From positions 34,236,451-34,300,450 of the forward strand of contig CM072522.1 of the NCBI GenBank assembly GCA_036898135.1: 64,000 nucleotides of DNA, read 5' to 3'. The notes under the pieces were generated by a model. The model did no database searches, was not told where the DNA came from, and saw nothing but the letters and a program-made list of their open reading frames with translations. The stretch's first letter is position 1, and each line of letters starts with the position of its first letter. This DNA comes from Oncomelania hupensis. Its lineage: Eukaryota > Mollusca > Gastropoda > Littorinimorpha > Pomatiopsidae. Shown here piece by piece: positions 1 through 8,724 of the stretch. Position numbers and translations under genes: made by a program.

Positions 1-138
1 AACTTAGCTTATCATTTTGCTCATTATCCAAAGTTTCATAAGCTAGACATTCCGATAAGAGAGTTGCTTAGGAAGTCTACACAAATTCTGGAGTGTATGA
101 AGGATAATGAGGCATTTCGTATCAAATGGCAAAATTAA
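1..138 (+). CDS. Possible 3' end of an unrecognised coding region (partial)
   Basis: The first forward frame is open from base 1 to a TAA at 136-138, giving 45 residues that include the stretch FAHYPKFHKLDIPIREL and end in IKWQN. The composition looks protein-like rather than repeat-derived, and the frame enters from outside the window. I do not recognise the family. It could be the end of a last exon or of a transposase. A 45-codon open frame is weak evidence by itself. Confidence 0.28.
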   Translation, partial: NLAYHFAHYPKFHKLDIPIRELLRKSTQILECMKDNEAFRIKWQN

Positions 139-660
139 TCAATCCGCCGGGAAACGAGTTAAAACAGCTCGATAAATCCCAGGACCTAGTCAGGTGGATT
201 GTGATACCGCTACAAGCAATCGGGTGCAAGCATGAGGTTCAGCCGCTGCAAAACATTCACCTCACCTACGGTCGAACATGGTGCAAATAAAAGGCTACTT
301 TCATAAGGAATTGAAGGACACATGGGTTTGTGCAGAAGAGAGCAATTGATCGTGCTTGTTAACTCTTTTTCTTTATTTTGAGTACTTGATGAAGCCAAGA
401 TTAACCCCTTGACTGCTTATGACCAGATAAGTCACCGTACAGTAGTGCGACGAAATGTGGCAGTGACGTGTTATTTTGACATTTCTTTCTCGTTATAATT
501 AAACGATCGTCAAAACAAAGACACGCCGATTGCAAAGTTCAGAACATTGACTGTATAGCTTTCATTAATTAGGTTTGATAACCCTTTTCATTGGAGGGTG
601 TTGCTATCGTTAGAACGCTAGACACACACACACCTTTGTTTTTCTTTTGTGATATCGTGC
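139..660. other. Stretch with no recognisable gene
   Basis: AT-rich sequence with only a 62-codon reverse frame (398-210) that has no recognisable motif. I see no repeat of a family found elsewhere in the window. Confidence 0.5.
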
Positions 661-1029
661 TGTTGATGTTATGTATAGTAGCCATTTTATATTGATGTTA
701 TTTATAGTAGCCATTTTATATTGATGTTATTTATAGTAGCCATTTTATGTTAATGTTATTTATAGTAGCCATTTTATATTGATGTTATTTATAGTAGCCA
801 TTTTATATTGATGTTATTTATAGTAGCCATTTTATATTGAGGTTATTTATAGTAGCCATTTTATATTGATGTTATTTATAGTAGCCATTTTATGTTGTTG
901 TTATTTGTAGTAGCCATTTTATGTTGTTGTTATTTATAGTAGCCATTTTATGTTGATGTTATTTGTAGTAGCCATTTTATGTTGTTGTTATTTATAGTAG
1001 CCATTTTATGTTGATGCTATGTATAGTGT
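661..1029. repeat. 29-bp minisatellite, about 12.6 copies
   Basis: The unit TTGATGTTATTTATAGTAGC plus CATTTTATA repeats head to tail every 29 bases. Variants replace GATG by GTTG and TTTATAG by TTTGTAG, and they cluster at the 3' side, so higher-order amplification is likely. Confidence 0.93.
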
Positions 1030-1099
1030 GGTTCTTACTTTGTTACCTGCAGTATGTTTATAGCTTTTATTTCTTAACCTTGGCTGCATACACGTTGTG

Positions 1100-3505
1100 G
1101 GTAAAAATCGTCACAGTGCCTCACAATTTTGACTGACATGCATAGCATTGTGAGTCTGTGTACTCAACCTTCCCCTACCCCTTCCCCCTTCCTCCCGCTC
1201 CCCCTTCCCAATTCACTTAAATACTCCAACAAACCGACAGAAATTCCTCCTTTTGGAATACGTCCTCACTTTGACACTGCAGGCATAGATGTTGACTCTG
1301 TTAATGATGATCAATTGCTAACTGTACTTCCACCTTGGAACCTCCTCAACCCCATTATCAACTTCACTCTTACATCCTTCAAAAAGACCGAAACTTCCGA
1401 AACTGTTTATAAGCAACTTTATCTCGAACAATGTTCATTGTATAAAGGATATGAAAAACTTTTTACAGACGGGTCGAAGAAAGGAGCCTCGGTTGGTGCT
1501 GCGTCGGTCTCTGGGAGACACCTAGATCAGCCTTTGCAACAGCGTTTACCTGATTGTTGTTCTGTGTTTACAGCTGAGCTTAAGGCCATTCATCTAGCTC
1601 TGAAGCAGGCTTATCAATCCAAAATAACCTCGTTTTTAATCATGTCTGATTCACTGTCAGCACTTCAAGCTCTTTCCACGAGAAAGATATCACACCCTTT
1701 TCTGGCAGAGATCCATGACCTCCACACACAACTTGTTTCTGAGGGTAAAAAATCGTTTTTATGTGGGTACCTAGTCCCATGGGCATCCGCGGCAATATTG
1801 CAGTGGACAAAGCGGCTAAAGAAGCTCTGCATCTAGATTTCCCTTCAGAGATTTTCCTGTTTGTTCCATACTCTGACCTGCGTTGTATGACTGGATCTTA
1901 TTGTAAACGGCTGTGGCAGACTGAATGGTCTACTCAAATCAATAACAAACTATTTCAAATTCTTCCAGATTTGTCAGCTTCTTTGCCTAACTTTGCATCC
2001 ACTCGCAAAGAAGAAACAGTTTTGGCTCGCCTTCATATTGGACATACTTATATCACCCATAGTTTCCTTTTAAAAGGAGAAGAACCACCATGGTGCTTTG
2101 CATGTGACAAATCCTTTTCCGTTCGCCATTTTATGTCTGAATGTGCTGATCTGGTTGATGAAAGAGAAAGATGTTTTGGTTCAATGCCTTTTAATGAGAT
2201 TTTTAAAGTTTGCACTGGTCAACACCTGTTCCAGTTTTTGCATGATGTTGGTTTGTTTTATCGCATTTAAGTCATATACTCTTGTTGAATATTCTTGGTT
2301 GAATTAGTTAAGACTGATTTCATTCACATCTTTTGTCATATTTAAATGTTAACAGTTTGGTCTGATTTTGCTTAATTTTGTGTGGTCCTGATTCGGCTCT
2401 TGGCAGTCCGCGGGACCCTATAAGCACTGAATATCTATCTATCCCTCCCCAATTTTTTTCCCCTGAATTTAGCAAATCTGGACGAGATTTGCCCTAAATA
2501 GTCCAAAAATGACATTTTAAAAACAACAACAACAACTGTCCCTTAATATCTGTTTGTCCGCCATCTGGACATGCAAAACTTGCAAGTGGATTAATGTCGC
2601 AAAACTTATTTCAGCTGTCACAGCCAAACTTGGTTTTATGGTGTATATCTATGAGACCTCAAAAATGATTAGCGAATAAATGATTTTCACTTCAAGGTCA
2701 AGGTCACAGGGTCAACAAATGTTAGTCCAAAAATTGCCAGCTTTCACAAAATTTCACTTTTTGTTAAAGTTATTAATATTGAGCTTATGATTCTTTGATG
2801 CATAATAGATATCAATGAGACATATACTTTACACATTTGGTCAACTTCACTTCAAGGCCATGGTCACTGGAGATGTCCGAAGTCAGTATAGATACTTTGA
2901 AGTGACCTTGACTAAACTATGAGAGATATAAAGTTCAAACTTGTTGTATTTAGAGGTGATAGATTGATCTTTCATATATGTTCCGTTTTTGTGTTGATCT
3001 TGAAGGTCATTTTAGGCCTTGCAAAGACATGCAAAAAATAATCGTACAATGGAACATCTCTTTTTAACCCATAGTATGCAACTACATTGGGTTATTTGAT
3101 CATACATGAGCATTAGAGGTCACATGTTGGTCAAGGTCATCCTAAGGTCAAGGTCATTCCAAGGTCAGTTTTGTTGTTGTTGGCATAGTACAACTTTTGC
3201 TTTAGTTTATTTATTTACATGGGTGTATTTGGCATAATACAACTTTTGCTGTAGTTTATTTAATATTTACATGAGTGTATTTGGAGCTGGAGGTTCAAGA
3301 TCATCTCAAGATCAAGAGCGTAGAAAGATCAAAGTCAGTATCACTGTGCACCGTTTCATTTTTTAAATGTTATTTTCTGGGTAGTAATTCTCATGTTATA
3401 TATTGCTAGTTCCATAAGGAGCAGGTGAGTCATATGGGATTTGCCTTTCTAGTTACCTGTAAATTCATTGTTTGTTGGAACAGTTTGCTCAAACCTACAT
3501 CAGTG
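1100..3505 (+). mobile_element. GGTCAAGGTCA-rich repeat, copy 1, split by a LINE
   Basis: The first piece (1100-1206) starts near GCATAGCATTGTGAGTCTG and enters a pyrimidine-rich stretch. It resumes after the LINE at about 2431 and ends near 3505 with a segment like GTGAGTCATATGGGATTTGC. The same order of blocks recurs at 15.5-16.8, 46.2-47.4 and 61.6-62.7 kb. TCAAGGTCA occurs at 2692, 2698, 3131 and 3148. No coding frame is seen, so it is a non-autonomous repeat of unknown class. Confidence 0.75.
1207..2430 (+). mobile_element. 5'-truncated I/Nimb-like LINE: RNase H and C-terminal finger (frameshifted)
   Basis: Two overlapping frames (1129-1836 and 1761-2270) encode the end of a LINE polyprotein. 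RNase H motifs are visible: FTDGSKKG (first Asp), AELKAIHLALKQ (Glu), IMSDSLSALQAL (second Asp) and, after a frameshift near 1760-1770, GNIAVDKAAKEAL (last Asp). A Cys-rich segment (PPWCFACD..HFMSEC) follows and the protein ends in FLHDVGLFYRI. The 3' UTR ends in GGTCCTGATTCGGCTCTTGG, a GTCC-GCGG-GAC hairpin and an ATCT tail. The frameshift and missing 5' part make it inactive. It sits in the pyrimidine tract of the GGTCA-rich repeat. Confidence 0.85.
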
Positions 3506-3574
3506 CCCTGGGAATGATACAAGAACACACCTATGCATTAAAAAAACAAAAACAAATTTAGTTTAATAAAAATG

Positions 3575-3662
3575 TATTAAGGTGTTTCCGCGCTTTGAGT
3601 TTGAAATCATTCGAAGTAAAGCGCGTATTAGCATCCGGTATTATTATTATTATTATTATTCC
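3575..3662 (+). repeat. 3' end of a short repeat with AGCATCCRG and (ATT)n tail
   Basis: TTAGCATCCGG is followed by (TATTAT)n. The same ending (TAGCATCCAG then ATT repeats) occurs at 53.7 kb on the + strand and, reversed, at 22.5 and 28.1 kb. It is probably the 3' tail of a LINE or SINE family. Confidence 0.5.
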
Positions 3663-4326
3663 TTAATATCCTATAGGACAGGATATTAAGGCGTAGATTT
3701 ATGTACTCTTATTTGCATGTCATGTGTAGAAAACTACCCATATTACACAAAGAAGAGAATATTCCCATTAGGACGTCATGTAAAAAAAACTCTTTCTGTA
3801 ACCTATATATGTGTGTGTGTGTTAACCCTTTAATGAACCTGTCCCTTGTCAGAAAGGCTCTGGTGACATAATATGTTTGTTTTCAATCTAGTCACATGTT
3901 TGTAAGCAATAGGCTTGTATTGAAAGATATCTTCTAGAAACATCAGTTTACGCGTTTGTCTGCACACCTTACATGTAAAAGGAAGTTTAGATCCGATTCT
4001 TGTGCATATTATTTGCATGTGACAGACAGCGTGCACACTCACCATGTGTTTTGAGAGACTACGTTAGAAATGAGGATATTGATGTGAGACATGGCTTGTT
4101 CGGTTTGTAGTTTGTATCTTCCACTTGCACTGACTTTCACCCAACAATGAAATACAGATTCACTCAAAACAAAGTTAAAGTTTTTGTCTTTTTTATTTGA
4201 TGTTCTTTCTTTGCTTTCTTTCTCCTGACTGACTTTTCTCTCATTCTTATTTTCAGTCTGGCATTCAATAGCCAATCACCAAACTGCTCCCACACACGTT
4301 TTTGCTGTTCTCTCGCTCACTTCCCT
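3663..4326. other. Stretch with no recognisable gene
   Basis: Contains only short reverse frames (71 and 78 codons) without recognisable motifs. Confidence 0.5.
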
Positions 4327-4331
4327 CTCTC

Positions 4332-5004
4332 TGTTACGTTGAAACGCGAATGGTGCGTATGAAATGCGCACGATGTTATGTGTGAAGCGCGTGCAATTGC
4401 AGGCTTGTGTGTGACGCGCGCGATAGATCTGTTCGTTTTATTTTACAACGCATGCAGTAATAGAGTGTATTTATCTTTGATTTGATTTTGCGTTGTTATT
4501 AGTAGAGGCTTTGTGTAACGTTGATGTTTTTAGTTGCTCGATATTATTTGAGAACGTTCTCGAATCAGTTGTTTACTATCGATCGAAGCGTGTGGATTAT
4601 TCTGTTGGTTACCATGGAAGCTTCCATTCCAAATGAGGTTGTATGACGTGAGTCACGTGATGATGAAATTAATTTTGATTGGTTGTGGTGTTTTATGTAG
4701 GATTATTCTCGTTTGTTCCCGTGTATGTAGAGACTATATAAGCGCCGCACTGTTAAAAAAATTGAGAGTTGTTGATAGTGAATTGGAAAGTAAATTTGAG
4801 AGTGGAAAGGCGATTGAGCGATTGTATGCAGTTGTTGATGTGTGCTGAATAAAAGTGGAAAACTTCATACGTCGACTTTGTGACTTGTATGCTGCTTGAG
4901 CGGGTTACGTGAATAAACGAATCTGAGCTACACTCATCAGTACTTCAGCATTGGGGCTGAATCCACTACTGATAGAAAACACCAATATCAAACGGAGTGT
5001 AACA
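4332..5004 (+). mobile_element. Solo LTR with 5-bp target duplication
   Basis: Begins TGTTACGTTGAAACGCGAA and ends GGAGTGTAACA, so it has TG...CA ends. It is flanked by CTCTC on both sides (4327-4331 and 5005-5009). Inside are a TATA box (ACTATATAAGC near 4735) and a poly(A) signal (GAATAAAAG near 4848), the order expected of U3, R and U5. A reverse copy with identical ends lies at 52969-53601. No internal retrotransposon genes remain, which fits LTR-LTR recombination. Confidence 0.9.
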
Positions 5005-5016
5005 CTCTCACTGATG

Positions 5017-5394
5017 TATCCTATCCTATCCTATCCTATCCTATTCCATAACTCAAAAGTCGTTGGGGCACCACAGATGATCGTTTAACCAGCGCACTTC
5101 ATCTTTCTCTGTCATCAGCAGCAGTCATGGCTTTGCTCAGTGTCAAGTAAGTCCATTCTCGGATGTTGTCCTCCCTCCTCTTTATCTGTCTCCCACTTCT
5201 CCTGCCTCCTAGCACCGTACCTTGCAGGTTTGTCTTTGCAAGGCCTGATGCTCTGGTGACATGGCCATACCATCGGAGTTTCCATTTCTTCACTACTGAA
5301 CAAGTCATTGTGTTGTCCAATGGCGTGTGTGATGATCTGTCGGACTTCATTGTTGGTGATGTGCTGGGTATAGTCCAGAAGTCTTCTGTAGCAT
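5017..5394 (-). mobile_element. RTE-like LINE 3' fragment
   Basis: Reverse strand ending in TATCC repeats (GGATA tail on the element strand). It encodes the C-terminal RTE-type block: KWKLRWYGHVTRASGLAK, then a basic stretch, then REWTYLTLSKAMTAADDRER. It is interrupted and 5'-truncated where a zinc-finger relic begins. Confidence 0.85.
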
Positions 5395-5640
5395 AGGCTT
5401 ACACATACGGGAGTTAAAAACCATGTGTGATGTTTTGTAAGAAAGCTTTCACATTGACTACCCTTTGAAGAAAGCTCATCTTACACATACTTCCTAGCCA
5501 TTTGAAGAAACCTAACCTTACACATACTTCCTAGCCATTTGAAGCCAAACCAGTTGTTTCACATTGAAGAGAAAATTTATCAGTGTGATCATCTTCACTG
5601 CAATTGATTACAAGTAAAGAATGATAGAGTGAGACATGCT
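5395..5640 (+). pseudogene. Degenerate C2H2 zinc-finger exon fragment
   Basis: GCTTACACATACGGGAGTTA and AACCATGTGTGATG match the THTGxKNHVCD linker and finger start of genes A-C, followed by TGTAAGAAAGCTTTCACATT (CKKAFTL). Frameshifts and stops break it, and CTTACACATACTTCCTAGCC is duplicated. It is a decayed member of the local finger family lying upstream of gene A. Confidence 0.75.
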
Positions 5641-5782
5641 ACATAGAAAAAATGGTATGCAGTGTTTGTGACCCCTTGAACTACACAAATGAATGCCAAA
5701 TAAACATCTCTCCATTGAATGTAAATGAGACAACAAGGAGAGACAACTGGTGTTGTCTTCCCCGTTTCAGTCATGTAATAGT
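5641..5782. other. No feature seen
   Basis: Short spacer between the finger relic and a reverse SINE-like copy. Confidence 0.4.
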
Positions 5783-6215
5783 TAGCTAATCATTGTTTAC
5801 AGGGTCCAGCGGACTGCAAAGAGCTGAATCAAAACCACAACTTAGCTGAAAGAGAACTCATCCCTGATCCATGTAAAATATCTGCTGAAACAAACCCTAA
5901 TGGTAACACTGAAGGCACTCCACCAACCGGTCACTTTACAATAAAAGCATCCCATGCAAGGGACGCTGAGGATGTACTCTTAATTTATTGAACCCCAGTT
6001 TACAAAAACACAATAGAATATAAACATCTGTATAAACTATTAACAAAACATATACTATATAAAATGCCTACATTGCTAAATAACAATACCATAGAAAGCC
6101 CTAGTGACCAATTAGCAGAAAGCGTCCAGTAGACTCCATACACAAATGAGGAGTTTTTGGAAAGTTTTCAAGAAAAAAGATAGGTTATTGACATATTGAA
6201 ATTGAGCGAATACTG
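5783..6215 (-). mobile_element. TATA-head SINE-like element, reverse copy, type 1 tail
   Basis: On the reverse strand it ends GCAGTCCGCTGGACCCTGTA, preceded by the conserved body (GCAGATATTTTA, TGTAAAGTGACCGG, CCCATGC...). It is 5'-truncated before the TATA-like head. See 41652-42238 for the family description. Confidence 0.85.
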
Positions 6216-6800
6216 TAGACAACAGAAAAGCTAGGGCAGAAATACAAGGAGAGATAGAAAACTTCATCAAAGAACTATAAAGCTTTTACAAATAAAAGAT
6301 GTGCAGGCCAAACACCCTTAAGTAATATTAATAACAACAGTGGTCGATAAATTCAGTTTATAAATTAAATATCTAAAATTGTCAAATGATAGAAATAATT
6401 ACAGAAATTTTTTTTTCAAACAAAGATTCAATAGTGTCAATCATGTTTTTACAGATTGTATTTTTACCTATAGGTATTTATAAATGTTCTGTTATTCTAT
6501 TAAATATTCCAAAATGGGTAATAATGTTTGTACCTGTACTTCTGTAATTAACAGTTCTTGTTATGTAGCGACTCTTTAAATATGGGACTATATGTTGCTA
6601 TAGGTTGCTGCAGTTGATGTCATAATTTATGTGAATATGTATTTAGTTTTACTTGTGCGTTTGTGTGTGTGTGTGTTACATGCAATGTAATGTTGCACAT
6701 GAATCTAGCTCTCTGAATTCAATGAAAGCTCGTTAAATAATTTTAAAAAAAAATTCAATACAGTCTTTGGCATCCCGTTTTCATAAAATGTTTTGCAAAA
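6216..6800. other. AT-rich stretch with no recognisable gene
   Basis: Contains short (TG)n near 6660 and no coding or repeat family I recognise. Confidence 0.45.
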
Positions 6801-6810
6801 GATACTTTAA

Positions 6811-7060
6811 ACTGTGATGGTATGGCCACGTCACCAGATCATCAGGTCTTGCCAAGACCATCCTGCAAAGGCATAGTGCAAGGAGGTAGAAGAAGAGGGA
6901 GACCAAAAAAGAGGTGGGAGGACAACATTCGAGAATGGACTGGTTTGACACTGAGCGAAACAATCAGGGTTGCTGATGACAGGGAAAGATGGAGTACGCT
7001 GGTTAAACGATCACCTATGGTGCACCTACAACCTCCGAGTTATGGGATAGGATAGGATAG
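6811..7060 (+). mobile_element. RTE-like LINE 3' fragment with 10-bp target duplication
   Basis: Encodes the RTE C-terminal block (REWTGLTLSETIRVADDRER) and ends in GGATAG repeats. GATACTTTAA flanks both sides (6801-6810 and 7061-7070), so the 5' truncation happened at insertion. Confidence 0.88.
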
Positions 7061-7435
7061 GATACTTTAATTGTGTGTGTGTGTGTGTGTTGTTGTTGTT
7101 TCAAAGGTTGAAGTATTGCTGCACAAAATGTTCGACTGTTCATTATAGAAATCACTTCCTTTTTCTTAATTATTTAAAGGTGGGATCCCTTGCGTGACAT
7201 TCAAACAGCAGTCGTTCTCCTTTAACATCTTTTTTTACAACAATTTTTAAGGAAGTAATTACAAGGAGTGTAGAAGATAGTGCTAATTTTGTGATTGCAC
7301 AATAAAATATATATTGTAGTAATGATAATGGTTTCAGAATATTACTGATGATGATGATAGGGTGCATGATCACGTTATCAATACAACCTTGGTCAACAGC
7401 TTCAAAAATTATTTTGACCAGCACTGGAGAAATAG

Positions 7436-7997
7436 TATTGCAACAATATTGCCCTGACAAGGTTGAAGCTTATTTGGAAAGACAGGACCATCAGTCTACA
7501 TTCCAAAGTAAGACTGCTGCGCTCCCTTAATTGTCATCTCCATCTTCATAAATTATATGCTTGCGAAGCATGGACCCTCACAGCAGATCTCCAACGAAGA
7601 ATACAAAGCATGGAGATGAGGTGCTACAGAAGACTTCTGGGCATTTCCTAAACCCAACACACCACCAACAACAAAGTCCGACAGACCATCACACAAGCCA
7701 TTGGACAACACGATGACCTGCTCCCAGTGATGAAGAAACGGATCGAAACTCCGATGGTATGGTCACGTCACCAGATCATCATGCCCTGCAAAGACTATTC
7801 TGCAAGGCACAGTGCAAGGAGGTAGAAGAAGAGGGAGACCGAAAAAGAGGTGGGAGGACAACATTCGAGAATGGACTGGTTTGACACTGAGCGAAGCTAT
7901 CAGGGCTGCTAAGGACAGAGAAAGATGGAGTAAGCTGGTTAAACGATCATTTTTGTGGTGCCTCTACGACCTCAGGGTTACGGGATAGGATAGGATA
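7436..7997 (+). mobile_element. RTE-like LINE 3' fragment with 10-bp target duplication
   Basis: Carries the end of the reverse transcriptase region (KIEAHLERQDHQ-like, LYACEAWTLTADLQRR, CYRRLLGIS) and the RTE C-terminal block, with several frameshifts, then GGATA repeats. GGAGAAATAG flanks both sides (7426-7435 and 7998-8007). Confidence 0.88.
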
Positions 7998-8009
7998 GGA
8001 GAAATAGCT

Positions 8010-8523
8010 CCTCCCTCTGTACAGCCCCCTCAATCATTCCAAGCATAACACTAAATTAAATACTGAATTAAATACACAGCCGATCCCCTCCAACCATCCT
8101 CCCACCCTACCCCCTCGTCCCTACACCCTCCAGCTTGTTTTTAAAATTGCGCACATGCTGCATAAGAAACGTTTTGTTATAATTAATGAGACCCGAAGAA
8201 CAGGCCTGACGAAGATTGAAGATAAATGGAATGGAAATTTTTGTCTCTTCTTGTAGTCAAATCGGGTCTTCTCTAGTCTTTCCGAATCCTCGACTCTCGT
8301 GTATTTTCGTGTCTTTTTTTTGTTTTTTCTACTCATTTCCACTCTAGCCAATCCACTTTTTAAATTTTTTATAATTTTATTTTATAAATAGTTGATTTTG
8401 TTTCTGTAAATTGTCTACAAGTAATCACGATTTACACTAATTTGTTTTCTTTCTTTAGCTCTGGAAGAATTTGTAATAAGAGTTTCAGAAGCAAAATCGG
8501 AACGGGAAAGATAGTTTCTGATG
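8010..8523. other. Upstream region of gene A
   Basis: No gene or repeat family recognised. It contains CTCGTGTATTTTCGTGTC (near 8295), which resembles GTGTCTTTTCGTGTATTTTC at 49946 upstream of gene C, so part of it may be shared upstream sequence of the gene family. Confidence 0.4.
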
Positions 8524-8540
8524 GGTTATTACTTCCCTTG
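8524..8540 (+). promoter_or_regulatory. Conserved upstream motif of gene A
   Basis: GGTTATTACTTCCCTTG lies 79 bp before the start codon. The same motif is at 20140-20156 (gene B, 89 bp before) and 49982-49994 (gene C, 82 bp before). The reverse complement has an ETS-like GGGAAGT core. Its role as a promoter element is inferred from position and conservation only. Confidence 0.45.
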
Positions 8541-8618
8541 GTCTGGATCGGTTACGGTTCGTTTGTTGGTTGTTTGTATGCACGCACATGTGGTGAATGT
8601 TGATGGCATTGCTACGTG

Positions 8619-8724
8619 ATGGAGGACGAAGACAATCCAATGCTGTCTGATGTAAAGTTGGAGATTGACATTGCTGAAGAACCAGTGGGAGACTGGATGA
8701 GATTGCAAGCGTGGCATGCACAAG
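8619..8724 (+). CDS. Gene A coding exon 1
   Basis: Starts ATGGAGGACGAAGAC and encodes MEDEDNPM..., a VKLEIDIAEEP stretch (VKLE fits the sumoylation consensus) and WMRLQAWHAQ, ending CAAG|GTGAGT in phase 1. The start was chosen because gene B begins identically (MEDEEN). Exon 1 is spaced about 2.2 kb from exon 2 by repeat-filled intron. Confidence 0.85.
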
